This document shows, piece after piece, positions 53,226 to 63,047 of a stretch of DNA of 64,000 bases. Under the pieces are notes generated by a model. It made no database searches. It saw only the letters and a list, made by a program, of their open reading frames with translations, and was not told the origin of the DNA. The position numbers and the translations under genes were made by a program. The stretch is from Maribellus comscasis (GTDB lineage: Bacteria; Bacteroidota; Bacteroidia; Bacteroidales; Prolixibacteraceae). Position 1 is the first letter of the stretch; every line of letters starts with the position of its first letter. The DNA lies in NCBI RefSeq assembly GCF_009762775.1, contig NZ_CP046401.1, forward strand, positions 5,592,001 to 5,656,000, in the 5' to 3' direction.

Positions 53226-54212
53226 TTATCGCCCGACAAGGCGACCGCCTATGTTCCCGGCAGCGCCCCCGGCCATACCTGCAGCATAACTTCCGGCTTT
53301 CCCTGCAGTTTTGTTAATAGCATGGTTGGCACTGCCCATTCCGCCCGACTGGATAATCCAGTTGGCCACAGTCGGAACCGTAAAATATCCGATAATGCCG
53401 ATGAGCATAAATACAATGTAAATCCCGTTGGAACCGTCAGGAATATAATTGGGGTCTTCCAGTAGCTTGATATCCGCTTCCAGCATCAGTACCTGAATGC
53501 GTGCCAGCACCGCAGAAAAAAGGTCGGAAACCGGTAGCCACAGGTAAACGCTGATGTAGCGGGCAAGCCACTGGGTAAGGGTTGCCTGAAATCCGTCGTA
53601 AACGGAAAAGGCAAACGCAACAGGCCCCAAAATGGATAACACCACCAAAAAGAAAGTCCGTAAAGTGTCAATTATCAATGCCGCAGCGTTGAACAGCAAC
53701 TCCAGTAAATCTCTTACCACCTGACGGAACCACATTTTAATGTCGTACGAAAACCTCTCGCTCCACATCCCGATGATTTCAGGGGTGTCCCAGATTCCGA
53801 GGTCTTTCAGTTTCTGGTCGTAGGCTTCATCGTCCACCAGCCATGCTTTCCCTTCCCGCACACGCGCTTCGTATTCCAGTTCTTCTTTTTGTAGCTGGTA
53901 GGCTTCCATATCGAAGGTCTGGGTTTCCAAAATACTATGCGTACCCCTGACAATCGGGCTCATTACTGCATTGATAGTCCCCAGTACAATGGTTGGAAAA
54001 AAGAGGATGCACAGCCCGATGGCAAACGGTCGGAGCAAGGGAAATACATCAATAGGTTCAGCCCTTGCCAGTGCCTGCCAAACCCGGTATGCCACATAAA
54101 ACAAAGCTCCCAGGCCGGCCAATCCTTTTGCCACGCCAATCATGTCGCCGCAGAGAGGTATCATATCTTCGTAGAGGTTCCTTAGAACCTGGTGCAGGTT
54201 ATCAAAATCCAT
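53226..54212 (-). CDS. traJ: Conjugal transfer protein TraJ
   Basis: A 328-aa polytopic membrane protein (VirB6-like). Hydrophobic segments are near 22-45, 70-95, 175-200, 200-230 and 265-290, with an aromatic-rich stretch in between (WFRQVVRDLLELLFNAAALI). The C-terminus is Gly/Ala-rich (AGSYAAGMAGGAAGNIGGRL). It belongs to the inner-membrane channel of the mating apparatus. Standard order after traI. Confidence 0.92.
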   Translation of the reverse strand: MDFDNLHQVLRNLYEDMIPLCGDMIGVAKGLAGLGALFYVAYRVWQALARAEPIDVFPLLRPFAIGLCILFFPTIVLGTINAVMSPIVRGTHSILETQTFDMEAYQLQKEELEYEARVREGKAWLVDDEAYDQKLKDLGIWDTPEIIGMWSERFSYDIKMWFRQVVRDLLELLFNAAALIIDTLRTFFLVVLSILGPVAFAFSVYDGFQATLTQWLARYISVYLWLPVSDLFSAVLARIQVLMLEADIKLLEDPNYIPDGSNGIYIVFMLIGIIGYFTVPTVANWIIQSGGMGSANHAINKTAGKAGSYAAGMAGGAAGNIGGRLVGR

Positions 54213-54231
54213 AACTCACGAATATTACCTG

Positions 54232-54852
54232 TTACCAGTATCTCACCGAAGGACTGCCATAAAGCGCCAGCACTCTGTCCGTATCGGCTTTTGCTTTGGC
54301 GCGGATAAACGAAACGGAAATGCTTTTCTGCGTGTAATACCTAGTCAGATTACGGTATCCGAGCATCCGGTTATAAATCTGGTCAATCACTTCCATACGC
54401 TCCTTGTCCGTCATGGAAAGTCCGTTACTACTGGTTACGATGTTTTTCAGTTCCGTAACCAGTGCACCCCCTTCTTCCATCAGACGGGCATATCCTAATG
54501 AAATAGCCGCCAGCTCGTCCACCGTAAAATTGGGGTCGGCAACCATCTTATTAAAACCCGTGATATAGATATCGCTGATTTCGCTAATCATTTCAATGGT
54601 AAGCTTCACCTTGCGGGCATCTTTAATCAGGTTGTTTACTGATTTAAGTTTGTCGTAGTATTCTTTACCCTGCTCGTAAATCTTGACAGTTTCCTGTACA
54701 TTCTTTACCATATTCGTCAGGGTGGACGAAGATTTGACCACCTGCTGGATATTCTGTACCAGATTGGACGGGTCGATTACCGCCCATTGTGCTTTGGACT
54801 GAAAGGAAAAGCCAATCAGTGCTATGCAAGCAATTATAAAGATTCGTTTCAT
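54232..54852 (-). CDS. traI: Conjugal transfer protein TraI (DUF4141)
   Basis: A 206-aa exported helical protein: signal peptide to SFQSKAQ, then a VirB5-like coiled-coil body (NLVQNIQQVVKSSSTLTNMV to IYEQGKEYYDKLKSVNNLIK). DUF4141/TraI sits between TraG and TraJ. It is probably periplasmic or pilus-associated. Confidence 0.9.
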   Translation of the reverse strand: MKRIFIIACIALIGFSFQSKAQWAVIDPSNLVQNIQQVVKSSSTLTNMVKNVQETVKIYEQGKEYYDKLKSVNNLIKDARKVKLTIEMISEISDIYITGFNKMVADPNFTVDELAAISLGYARLMEEGGALVTELKNIVTSSNGLSMTDKERMEVIDQIYNRMLGYRNLTRYYTQKSISVSFIRAKAKADTDRVLALYGSPSVRYW

Positions 54853-54915
54853 ATTCTTGCTTTTTATTTAATGATACTTTGGGTTGAAAGGACCGGGATT
54901 AGTTCCTGCAGGATA

Positions 54916-55260
54916 CTAATCCTCAACCCTGTAATATTTTCCGTAAGCGGAAAGTTGCAGTACGTCATTGTCAGTATTGTAGGACAGGCTCATCACTCCG
55001 TAAAGGTTGACATACCGGATACCCTGGTATTTTTTGACTGGACACAGGAACATTTCTCCGGCTTTAAAGGCAAACTCTATAAAGAAGCAGCCATTTTTCC
55101 TTTCACTGTTTCTGTATATCCGGATATCCGGCGCACCTTCCCGGCTTTTCCATCGGCCGGTTATATCGTCCAGGGCAAATTCAGTTTTTGCCCTCAATGG
55201 ATTGTTTCCGGTAGTTTCTGAATACATGGACGGTCTGTTATTGCTTTTTGCTCTCAGCAA
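54916..55260 (-). CDS. DUF3876-type protein of the tra region
   Basis: A 114-aa soluble protein: FALDDITGRWKSREGAPDIR, KNGCFFIEFAFKAGEMFLCP and the end LQLSAYGKYYRVED form a small beta-rich domain of the DUF3876 kind that is often found after TraG in these elements. Its start overlaps the traG stop by 23 bases. Confidence 0.78.
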   Translation of the reverse strand: MLRAKSNNRPSMYSETTGNNPLRAKTEFALDDITGRWKSREGAPDIRIYRNSERKNGCFFIEFAFKAGEMFLCPVKKYQGIRYVNLYGVMSLSYNTDNDVLQLSAYGKYYRVED

Positions 55261-57736
55261 GTTGCTTAATGGCTAGTTCAATGTCGCCGTCCAGTTTTCC
55301 GGCAAGCTGCATCACTTCCATTTTTTCCGATTCTTCGGTAGTGTAAGCCAGATATTCCTGAACCGAAACTTCTGTGGCATAAACCGCACTTTGAACACCT
55401 CCCAAGCCTATCCAGACCTCCTTGTACCGGCGGCTTGGTGCATTACTCATGTTAATGGAAAGGATCTGCGACTTTTCCTTTTCCGTTAACCCGAGCAAAG
55501 CCTGTATCTGGTCGAACTTGTTCATGTATTTGCGTTGGTCGAGCAATATCTTGCAATCCGAATTATTGATGATACTTTCCTTGACCACTGGGCTGGAAAT
55601 AATGTCATCTACTTCCTGCGTAACGACAATGGCTTCGCCAAAATACTTTCGGACTGTTTTATACATATAACGCAGATATTCAGCCATATTCGCCGAAGCA
55701 ATTGCCTTCCATGCCTCTTCCACTATCAATTGTTTCCTGACCCCTTTCAGACGGCGCATTTTGTTGATGAAAGCCTCCATAATGATGATGGTCACCACGG
55801 GAAAAAGCTCACGGTTTTCCTTTATGGCATCTATCTCAAATACGATAAAGCGTTTGGAAAGCAGGTCGATATTCTTATCCGAGTTCAGCAGGAAATCAAA
55901 GCGTCCGCCCCGGTAGTACTGCCTCAGGGTGGTCAGCATATTGTCGATATTGAAATCGTCCCGGCCTACCTTAATTTCCCTTTCTTCCAGTTCATGGCGG
56001 TAGTCATCGCGCATGTACTCATAAAAAGTATTAAAACAGGGTGTGATATCTTGGTTTTCCTGAATGCGGCGGATATAAGCCGATACCGCACTGCCCAGCT
56101 CACCGCTTTCTGTTTTGGACACTTTGTCGTCTTCACTTTTCCATAGGGTCAGGAGCAGGGTTTTGATGCTGTCTTTCTTTTCCACATCGAACACATAATC
56201 GTCCGTAAAAAATGGATTGAATGAAATCGGGCTTTCTTCGGTATAGGTAAAATAAACCCCGTCTTCTCCCTTGGTTTTCCGGTGAATCATTTCACACAAT
56301 CCCTGGTAGCTGTTACCTGTATCCACCAGCACAACATGGGTTCCCTGCTCATAATACTGCCTCACCAGATGGTTCATAAAGAACGATTTTCCGCTTCCGC
56401 TTGGCCCCAGTACGAATTTATTCCGGTTGGTGATAATCCCTTTTTTCATCGGTAAATCAGAAATATCCAGATGGATGGGTTTCCCGCTCACACGGTCACA
56501 CATTTTAATACCAAAAGGCGACGGAGATGAACGGTAATTGGTTTCTTCGGTAAAAAAACAAAGCGCCTGTTCGATAAAGGTGTAAAAGCTTTCTTCCGAA
56601 GGAAAATCTCCCGAATTGCCGGGCATAGCCGCCCAGTAAAGGGTAGCTGCATCCACGGTATTGTGACGGGGCTTGCATTCCATTAATGCCAGTTGAGAGC
56701 CAACTTCGTTACGGATATGCTTTAGTTCCTGCTCATCCTCGCTCCATGCCATCACATTAAAGTGCGCCCGGATAGAAGTCAGCCCGTGTGAGTGGGCCTC
56801 GTTCAGGTAAAGGTCAATCCATTCCTTATTAATGGCATTGCCCCGGCTGTAGCGTGATAGCGATTGCATGTTTCGAGCACTCTTTTCGAACTTCCGCAGA
56901 TTTTCCGCGCTATCCTCCAGAAACAAATACTGGTTATACACATGGTCACAGGCTAGCAGAAGCCCAACGGGAGCAGCAAACGACAAAAGGCAGTCGCTCC
57001 TGTCGGTGGATAGTTTTTCGTAACGCATGCCAGTGCCCACCTTTCCGGGTAATTTTTCTACATCGGATAAGGTATGCAGACATACATGTTTTGCACCAAT
57101 CCGGAGGCTGTCCGCTCCCAGCTCCATGTCTTCAAGACTAGTGGCGTTGTCGAGCGAAAGCGAAAAGTATTTCTCGATTAACCCGGCATTTTCCGGTGTT
57201 CCGACAATCTCATCGGTCGTAAGCCGGGCAAGGCTTATAAAACCGCTGTCGTTGATAATCCGCTCAAACTGTCCTACAGCTTCCAGAAACCTGACTGTAC
57301 TGTCCTTATTGACTTCTTTGGGGATAATATTGCCCCTGCAGAGGGATGAAAAGTTGCTTTGCATCCGCATCCGTTCTTTGGTCGTTTTAGTCAGATACAG
57401 GAAGCACTCATGGTTCAGGTAGGGTCGTTCGTTGAAATGACGCTCATAACTGCGCGACAGAAAACTCATTTCTCTGTCTTCGGTTTTAGGCTGGTAAGTT
57501 TCACGGACAAACCAATCCTGTTTATGCGCCACACTGTATTCGGGAAGCACCTTGACCGCTTTGGCCCAGGCAGAATGAATGGCTTCATATTCGGGCGAAG
57601 TTACCGTAAACAATTCAGGCAACGTTACACGAAAAGCTACTGTTACATCGGCATCCTTGCTGACAATACAGTCATGTTCCACACTTAGAAGCGGGAACTT
57701 ACTTTCGATAGTCGTTGCTTTCATAGTATTCCTCAT
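55238..57736 (-). CDS. traG: Conjugation system ATPase TraG (VirB4-like)
   Basis: An 832-aa ATPase that energises the secretion channel. The N-terminal 400 residues form the VirB4/TraG N domain (PLLSVEHDCIVSKDADVTVA at the start). Walker A is GPSGSGKSF (about 440-448), followed by VLVDTGNSYQGLCEM, Walker B LIVEEAWKAIA (about 665) and the downstream VTQEVDDIISSP. Length matches Bacteroides TraG. Its start overlaps the traF stop by four bases. Confidence 0.95.
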   Translation of the reverse strand: MRNTMKATTIESKFPLLSVEHDCIVSKDADVTVAFRVTLPELFTVTSPEYEAIHSAWAKAVKVLPEYSVAHKQDWFVRETYQPKTEDREMSFLSRSYERHFNERPYLNHECFLYLTKTTKERMRMQSNFSSLCRGNIIPKEVNKDSTVRFLEAVGQFERIINDSGFISLARLTTDEIVGTPENAGLIEKYFSLSLDNATSLEDMELGADSLRIGAKHVCLHTLSDVEKLPGKVGTGMRYEKLSTDRSDCLLSFAAPVGLLLACDHVYNQYLFLEDSAENLRKFEKSARNMQSLSRYSRGNAINKEWIDLYLNEAHSHGLTSIRAHFNVMAWSEDEQELKHIRNEVGSQLALMECKPRHNTVDAATLYWAAMPGNSGDFPSEESFYTFIEQALCFFTEETNYRSSPSPFGIKMCDRVSGKPIHLDISDLPMKKGIITNRNKFVLGPSGSGKSFFMNHLVRQYYEQGTHVVLVDTGNSYQGLCEMIHRKTKGEDGVYFTYTEESPISFNPFFTDDYVFDVEKKDSIKTLLLTLWKSEDDKVSKTESGELGSAVSAYIRRIQENQDITPCFNTFYEYMRDDYRHELEEREIKVGRDDFNIDNMLTTLRQYYRGGRFDFLLNSDKNIDLLSKRFIVFEIDAIKENRELFPVVTIIIMEAFINKMRRLKGVRKQLIVEEAWKAIASANMAEYLRYMYKTVRKYFGEAIVVTQEVDDIISSPVVKESIINNSDCKILLDQRKYMNKFDQIQALLGLTEKEKSQILSINMSNAPSRRYKEVWIGLGGVQSAVYATEVSVQEYLAYTTEESEKMEVMQLAGKLDGDIELAIKQLAESKKQ

Positions 57737-58062
57737 GCTGCATTCTCCTTTCTTACTTTTTGGAAAAGGCTGCGGGGAACTTTCCGGTTAATCAGGTAAC
57801 GGGGATGCTGTTTTTTTGCCATGAGCTTCATCAGTCCTGATTCCCCGTAACGGGTGTTCAGGTTGAAAGTCAGCCAGACAAGCACCGAGGCTGCAACTAC
57901 GCCAAATGCAATGCAAAACATTTGGCTAACTCCAGCCATGTATAGGATGACAAACACCACAAACACGGCAAGCAGCCCACCGGCGAAAATAAACAGGTAT
58001 TGCGATTTCAGACCACGAAATTCTACGCTTTTGCCAATTCCTTTGTTGATATTGTATTCCAT
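57733..58062 (-). CDS. traF: Conjugal transfer protein TraF (DUF4133)
   Basis: A 109-aa VirB3-like protein with two adjacent transmembrane helices (LFIFAGGLLAVFVVFVILYM and MFCIAFGVVAASVLVWLTF) and a basic C-terminus. It is placed between traE and traG, overlapping the traG start. Confidence 0.92.
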   Translation of the reverse strand: MEYNINKGIGKSVEFRGLKSQYLFIFAGGLLAVFVVFVILYMAGVSQMFCIAFGVVAASVLVWLTFNLNTRYGESGLMKLMAKKQHPRYLINRKVPRSLFQKVRKENAA

Positions 58063-58081
58063 AATAATTTTCGGGAATCAG

Positions 58082-58384
58082 TTAAAGGAAGAACGAACGC
58101 AGGATGGTCGCAGCCACAATAAGGAAAATACATGCCCCGAACCAGCTTGCAGCAGTTTTACTGGTGTCAGGGTCACCGCTCGAAAATTTGTTGTAAACTT
58201 TTATGCCGCCGATTAGCCCTACAACAGCGCCAATAGCATAAATCAGTTTGGTTCCGGGGTCAAAATATGAAGTAACCATGTTGGTGGCTTCAGTAATCCC
58301 GGCGGTGCCATCGCCCTGCGCAAATGCGGTTGAAACAGCAGCTATTAAGAAAGCTACCTGCATCAAAATCTTCTTTTTTGTCAT
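58082..58384 (-). CDS. traE: Conjugal transfer protein TraE (DUF4134), pilin-like
   Basis: A 100-aa VirB2-like protein: signal peptide (ILMQVAFLIAAVSTAFAQ), a Gly-rich stretch (GDGTAGITEATNMVTSYFDP) and two hydrophobic helices (LIYAIGAVVGLIGGIKVYNK, then WFGACIFLIVAATILRSFFL). The frame is open 15 codons upstream, but the ATG at 58384 starts the signal peptide and is chosen. Confidence 0.92.
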   Translation of the reverse strand: MTKKKILMQVAFLIAAVSTAFAQGDGTAGITEATNMVTSYFDPGTKLIYAIGAVVGLIGGIKVYNKFSSGDPDTSKTAASWFGACIFLIVAATILRSFFL

Positions 58385-58531
58385 ATTGGTTTCTTTGTTT
58401 ATGGTACGGGAACTATTTAAGTCCCGCACCGGGTAAATAAAATATTTGTTGTTTCGGATATTTTAGTGGTCGGGTGAAATGAAGCATCCTATCCGTAATC
58501 GTGTTTTTTCATTCATTTGCATTTTAATGTG

Positions 58532-59278
58532 TTAGACATAATTTCTGATATCAAACCCTTTAGGAACAGAGGTCGCAGAAGGCTTATCTTCTCCTGACTC
58601 TCCGGCTTTCCGCTGATGGAAAGCTTTCAGGTATGAATTAATTAATCCACCGACTCTGTCCTCCCTCTCGGGTTCACCTGAAACCATTGCTTCAAACATA
58701 TCGGTATGTTTCAGGTGCAGAAGAACTCGTCCTGTTTCTTCTTTTTTCTCCTCAGTTATAATTGGATTGTGTACCACGGTGCGGTAGGCTTCGCCCATTT
58801 GTTCAAAACTGATTCCCTCGGCCAGTGAACGGCCTGAAATCTGTAAGGCCTCGTATTCTTCCTCTTCATCCGCCGGTTCCGGTTCTTCCGGTATCGGACA
58901 GTCAATATCGAGTGGCGGGTTGGCTTCGCCGGGAGGAACTTCGCCAAAAACGTCGTCCAGTTTGTCTGCTGGAATTATCCGGGAATGTTCTTTTGGTACA
59001 TCTGACAGGGCAAATATATTTCCTTTCCCCTTATCTTTTTCGTTGTCAGCTTCTTTGGCAGTTTGTGTCACAGGAATGCGTTCCCTGAGGACAAACTGAC
59101 TCTTACCTACAATGTCACCTTTGTTCTTTTTACTGTCCTGTTCCCGGAGCATTGTCTCTCTGTTTTCTTTCTGAAAACGCCGGTTTTCAGAAATGAAGAA
59201 GTACATCGTCCAGAGCGCATAAAGTATGGCAAAAGCAACAAGCAGTGCTAACACGGTATTGGATGTAATCGTTATCAT
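58532..59278 (-). CDS. TraD-like conjugal transfer protein (DUF4122 position)
   Basis: A 248-aa protein from the ATG at 59278 (MITITSNTVLALLVAFAILY): one N-terminal transmembrane helix, a charged linker (RRFQKENRETMLREQDSKKN) and a long acidic cytoplasmic part (EEPEPADEEEEYEALQISGR, then GISFEQMGEAYRTVVHNPII). It lies between traB and traE, where DUF4122/TraD proteins are found. The name is from position and general look. The upstream extension to 59389 overlaps traB and is not used. Confidence 0.72.
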   Translation of the reverse strand: MITITSNTVLALLVAFAILYALWTMYFFISENRRFQKENRETMLREQDSKKNKGDIVGKSQFVLRERIPVTQTAKEADNEKDKGKGNIFALSDVPKEHSRIIPADKLDDVFGEVPPGEANPPLDIDCPIPEEPEPADEEEEYEALQISGRSLAEGISFEQMGEAYRTVVHNPIITEEKKEETGRVLLHLKHTDMFEAMVSGEPEREDRVGGLINSYLKAFHQRKAGESGEDKPSATSVPKGFDIRNYV

Positions 59279-59309
59279 CTGCTGCTGAATTTTTATCGTT
59301 TCCCTGGCA

Positions 59310-59747
59310 TCAAAAAATATCAGTATTCTTTTTCTTGTACAGTTTAGAAATGTCCTCCTGGAACATGGCAAAGTGATGTTCCAGCACATTGTCCAGGTAG
59401 CTGAACAGGGACAGTTCGTTTTCGCCGATTACCCGGACTATTTTCAGGATGCGGTCATGGAACTCTTTGCGGATATAGACCACTTTCCCGTTGCGCGTTT
59501 TGACTTCTGCTTCCTTGAAAAAGAATGCTTCATAATCTGTTCCTTTGTTCTTACGTTTGCGTGGCTCATCCTGTGATTTTTCATCTAAATCAGGTCTCAT
59601 TTTCGTTTGTTCCGATTTTTCTACTGTTTCCTCTTCCCTTTTTTCTTCTGAAGGTTGAGAATACGGGGTCAACGGTCGGTTCCTGCTTTTGGCCTGGCTG
59701 ATAATAAAGGAGGCATCCAGTTTTTCTTGTTTATCTTTCTTATCCAT
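59310..59747 (-). CDS. traB: TraB-type protein (DUF3408)
   Basis: A 145-aa soluble protein with a basic, disordered first half (SRNRPLTPYSQPSEEKREEE) and a C-terminal helical domain (TRNGKVVYIRKEFHDRILKI, then GENELSLFSYLDNVLEHHFA) resembling ribbon-helix-helix-type partners of ParA ATPases. It matches DUF3408, the usual second gene after TraA. Confidence 0.85.
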   Translation of the reverse strand: MDKKDKQEKLDASFIISQAKSRNRPLTPYSQPSEEKREEETVEKSEQTKMRPDLDEKSQDEPRKRKNKGTDYEAFFFKEAEVKTRNGKVVYIRKEFHDRILKIVRVIGENELSLFSYLDNVLEHHFAMFQEDISKLYKKKNTDIF

Positions 59748-59755
59748 GCTTATTT

Positions 59756-60508
59756 CTATTTGATCAGGCTAAGAAATTCATCCGTAAGTACATCGAGGTT
59801 ACTGCCTTTTAGAAGCGTTTTATCAGGAGGGAACAGTGTGGAACGGAACAGGGACTTGTGGTTGAAGGATTGTTCATGCCGGAACCGTTTCGTGTCGGGC
59901 AGGAAAGTTTTGAACAGTTGGAACCCCAATTCCCCGATCACTGTTTCATAAACCTCATACAATTCCGACTTTTCACGGCCATCTACCATGTTCCAGAGCA
60001 GGTACAGGTTTTTTATGTTGGATTTGCCCGGCTGCATAATGTGCTCTTTTACCACGAGTAGGTAATTGAGGGTACTTTCCAGAACTACGCGGTCGGCACT
60101 GATGGGCGCAATCAGGTAATCCATTTCCGCCAGAGAATGTATCAGGTGTTCGTTGTTCATTGTTCCCGGCAGGTCGAAGAAGATAAAATCATAATCGCCC
60201 TGCGGTATCAGGTATTCGGCATCTGCTATGGCTTCTTTCGTGTTACTCTCAATTACCGGATACGCTTTTTTGTTTATCCGGGTAAATTGCTCGTAAGCCA
60301 TCATTTTATAATGCTCGTCTTCAAGCGCCAGCTTTAAATCCCTTTCGCGCATCTCCACTATAGAGTGTTGCGGGTAATCGCAGTCTATCACGGCCACGTT
60401 GTAATCCCTGAGATAATGAAGATAACTGGCAACCAGAACGGTTAGTGTTGTCTTGCCCGCTCCGCCTTTTTGGGTAGAGAAAGCCACATAAATCGGTTTC
60501 TTTTTCAT
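59756..60508 (-). CDS. traA: ParA-family ATPase TraA
   Basis: A 250-aa ATPase with the deviant Walker A STQKGGAGKTTL (11-22), DCDYPQHSIVEMRERDL and FDLPGTMNNEHLIHSL (switch II region). It is the first gene of the tra operon and may place the element or the transfer machine in the cell. It is read leftward, away from mobA. Confidence 0.92.
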   Translation of the reverse strand: MKKKPIYVAFSTQKGGAGKTTLTVLVASYLHYLRDYNVAVIDCDYPQHSIVEMRERDLKLALEDEHYKMMAYEQFTRINKKAYPVIESNTKEAIADAEYLIPQGDYDFIFFDLPGTMNNEHLIHSLAEMDYLIAPISADRVVLESTLNYLLVVKEHIMQPGKSNIKNLYLLWNMVDGREKSELYEVYETVIGELGFQLFKTFLPDTKRFRHEQSFNHKSLFRSTLFPPDKTLLKGSNLDVLTDEFLSLIK

Positions 60509-61234
60509 TTGTCTGTACTTTTAGTGAAACATTTATTTATTTATTCCTGTGCGGATTCATTTTCCTGTTTAGCTACAATTTATCCTGTCTGCATACCTGC
60601 GTGTTTACTTGGTTATATTGCAATGCAAACACAAGTGAACAGGCTTAAATGTGCAAAAGCATAAAAACCGAAAAGTGTGCATAAACATTTGCGCTTTTGC
60701 GTTTTGTATTACACCTGTACATTCCAGTTTTTCTGACTGAGTATGTCTCCATCTGTTCAACTATTTATTTTTGGTTGCAGGAATACACATTTGAGCTTGT
60801 TTTCAAATTTTCGTACATGCCTGCTCACCTTATTTTCTATGCAAATAAAGGCCAATAAAAAGCTGTTTCTGATGGTTTTGAAGTAAGTGGCAGTATCTGG
60901 CTTCAAAGTGGTGAATCTTGGCACAATTGCATATTATTCAGTCAATTGCAATGACCGTTAACTTTGCCTCCGGTTCGATACCGGTAACAGGTCAGACTGC
61001 TACCCATCATTTTTGCAGCCCGTCAATTTATCTGTCCGGATGGCGGACAGATTTTATCCCGAACTGTCGGGATAGCAAGCTGTGTTTTGAGTTACTCATT
61101 TCATTTCACGTAACCCAAAACCGCTTGCCCGCAAGGGGAGAAAAGCAGGCTCCGAAGTCGCTGCTTTTTGATAAGGACTGTAACAATGACTGTGTTATGG
61201 TACCGGATTTTTGAAACACTAAAATATCCGACAG
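60509..61234. promoter_or_regulatory. Divergent region between traA and mobA, probable oriT
   Basis: No gene. Two perfect hairpins stand side by side: CTGTCCG/CGGACAG (61032-61050) and TATCCCGA/TCGGGATA (61055-61074). They are followed by a G-rich tract (GCAAGGGGAGAAAAGCAGGC) and a GACTGTAACAATGACTGTG repeat near 61178. Inverted repeats beside a G-rich tract just ahead of the mobilization genes fit an origin of transfer; the nick site cannot be set from sequence. The tra operon promoter must also lie here. Confidence 0.5.
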
Positions 61235-61669
61235 ATGAAACAGGAAAATATAAATCGCCGGAGGCGAAAAGGGGGACGCCCTGCCAAAAACGACCCCGCG
61301 ACAGAATGCGTAATGGTACGCTTTAATGCCCGTGAATATGCCCGTTTTCTGACATTATTTGAACAATCGGGTGTAAAAGCAAAAGCTGTTTTTATCAAAG
61401 CAAGGGTATTCAACCAACCGTTTCGTGTTGTTAAAACCGACCGGGCGGCACTCGAATATGTGGCAAAACTGACTACTTTTTATGCCCAGTTCAGGGGAAT
61501 AGGAACCAATTATAACCAGGTCGTAAAAGAACTGCACAGTAATTTTTCGCATAAAAAAGCACTGGCTTTGCTCTTTAAGCTGGAAAAACTGACCACCGAA
61601 CTGGCCGTAACCGGACAGCAAATTATTGCCTTGTCAAAAGAATATGAAGAAAAATATTTACAGAAATAG
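61235..61669 (+). CDS. mobA: Mobilization protein MobA (relaxosome accessory)
   Basis: A 144-aa basic protein: RRRRKGGRPAKNDPATECVM at the start is a ribbon-helix-helix-like DNA-binding opening, followed by FLTLFEQSGVKAKAVFIKAR and FRGIGTNYNQVVKELHSNF, the MobC/MobA accessory signature. It should bind oriT and load the relaxase encoded next, whose gene starts seven bases later. Confidence 0.92.
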   Translation: MKQENINRRRRKGGRPAKNDPATECVMVRFNAREYARFLTLFEQSGVKAKAVFIKARVFNQPFRVVKTDRAALEYVAKLTTFYAQFRGIGTNYNQVVKELHSNFSHKKALALLFKLEKLTTELAVTGQQIIALSKEYEEKYLQK

Positions 61670-61675
61670 CCCGGT

Positions 61676-62938
61676 ATGATTGCCAAAATAACCACCGGAA
61701 AAGACATTTACGGCGCTCTTGCCTACAACCAGGAGAAGGTAAACGAAGGATTGGGAAAGGTACTCGCGTCAAATATCATCCCGGAACCGGAAGATGGCCG
61801 TTTTAGGGTGGCAGCGTGTACCGAAGCTTTTAACCGCTGGTTACCATCGCATTACCGGACAGAAAAACCGGTCATCCATATATCGCTCAACCCACACCCG
61901 GATGATAATTTGACAAATGAACAACTGGCAGACATTGGGCGTGAGTATCTGCAACAGATGGGTTACGGCGCTCAACCGTACCTGATTTTCAAACATTCAG
62001 ATATCGAGCGGGAACATATCCATATCGTTTCGTTACAGGTGGACAGCGAGGGTAAAAAAATTAATGACAGCAAACGCAATTTACGAAGTGTGGCTGCAAC
62101 GGAAAAGCTGGAAAAGAAATACGGCCTGCATTGCGCCAAAGAACAAAAACAGTTGGAGCAATGGCAGTTTAAGCCCGTAGATGCGGAGAAAGGCGATTTG
62201 AAAAAGCAAATTGGTTCAGTCATTAAACCGGCAGTTGCGATGTACCAGTTCCAGACAATGGGAGAATACCGTGCCTTGCTATCCCTCTACAACATCGGTG
62301 TGGAAGAAGTGCAGGGAACGCGAAGTGGAAAGCCTTACCGGGGATTGCTCTATTCAGCATTGGACAGCGATGGGAACAAAGCCGGTACACCCATCAAATC
62401 ATCTGCTTTCGGAAAAACAGTTGGGTTCACTGCCCTCGAAGAACGGATGAAAAAATCCACCATCCTGATAAAAGAGAAGGGATACCGCGAACGGGTACGC
62501 CCTTTGATTGCCGGAATGGTGCGAGAAAACAAAAATGAATCGAAACTGCGCCAGAAGTTAAAAGAAAAGGATATTGACCTTTATCTCCGGCGAAACAATA
62601 CAGGGCGGATTACCGGAGTTACTTTTATCGACCATCAAAGTCGTTGTGTCCTGAACGGCTCCAGGCTGGGCAAAGAGTTTTCTGCCAATGTATTCAACGA
62701 CCTGTTTAGAGAGTCCCCGGCAGTCGAAGGACACACAAAACAGGTGGGTAAAAAAGAACCGTTCACACCTCTGGTTGAACCGTTCTCCCCGGCTAACAGT
62801 CAGACCGGGCATATTGAATCCGCCATCGGTAGCCTGTTCTCAATTCTTTCACCGGAACCGGAATCATACGTTGAAAATCCGCAACAGCTTCGAAAAAAAC
62901 GAAAAAAGAAAAAACGAAAATATGGAAGGCAGACATAA
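61676..62938 (+). CDS. mobB: Relaxase MobB (mobilization nuclease)
   Basis: A 420-aa relaxase of the MOBP-like group (PF03432 type). The N-terminal domain has the usual TTGKDIYGALAYNQEKVNEG, HISLNPHPDD and the three-His zinc motif in KHSDIEREHIHIVSLQVD (about 107-124). Nicking at oriT uses a Tyr in the first 30 residues, probably Tyr12 or Tyr17. The C-terminus is a plain basic tail (KKRKKKKRKYGRQT). In complete elements of this type a VirD4-like coupling protein (mobC) follows; here it is absent. Confidence 0.92.
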   Translation: MIAKITTGKDIYGALAYNQEKVNEGLGKVLASNIIPEPEDGRFRVAACTEAFNRWLPSHYRTEKPVIHISLNPHPDDNLTNEQLADIGREYLQQMGYGAQPYLIFKHSDIEREHIHIVSLQVDSEGKKINDSKRNLRSVAATEKLEKKYGLHCAKEQKQLEQWQFKPVDAEKGDLKKQIGSVIKPAVAMYQFQTMGEYRALLSLYNIGVEEVQGTRSGKPYRGLLYSALDSDGNKAGTPIKSSAFGKTVGFTALEERMKKSTILIKEKGYRERVRPLIAGMVRENKNESKLRQKLKEKDIDLYLRRNNTGRITGVTFIDHQSRCVLNGSRLGKEFSANVFNDLFRESPAVEGHTKQVGKKEPFTPLVEPFSPANSQTGHIESAIGSLFSILSPEPESYVENPQQLRKKRKKKKRKYGRQT

Positions 62939-63047
62939 ATTGAATTTGAGAATCAGATGTTGATTTTGGTTTATATTTTTGAGTGCAACTGTACTCTAGA
63001 TGCTTTTTCACACAATAATATAAACCGGTTGTTTTTCCGTGAGGAGT

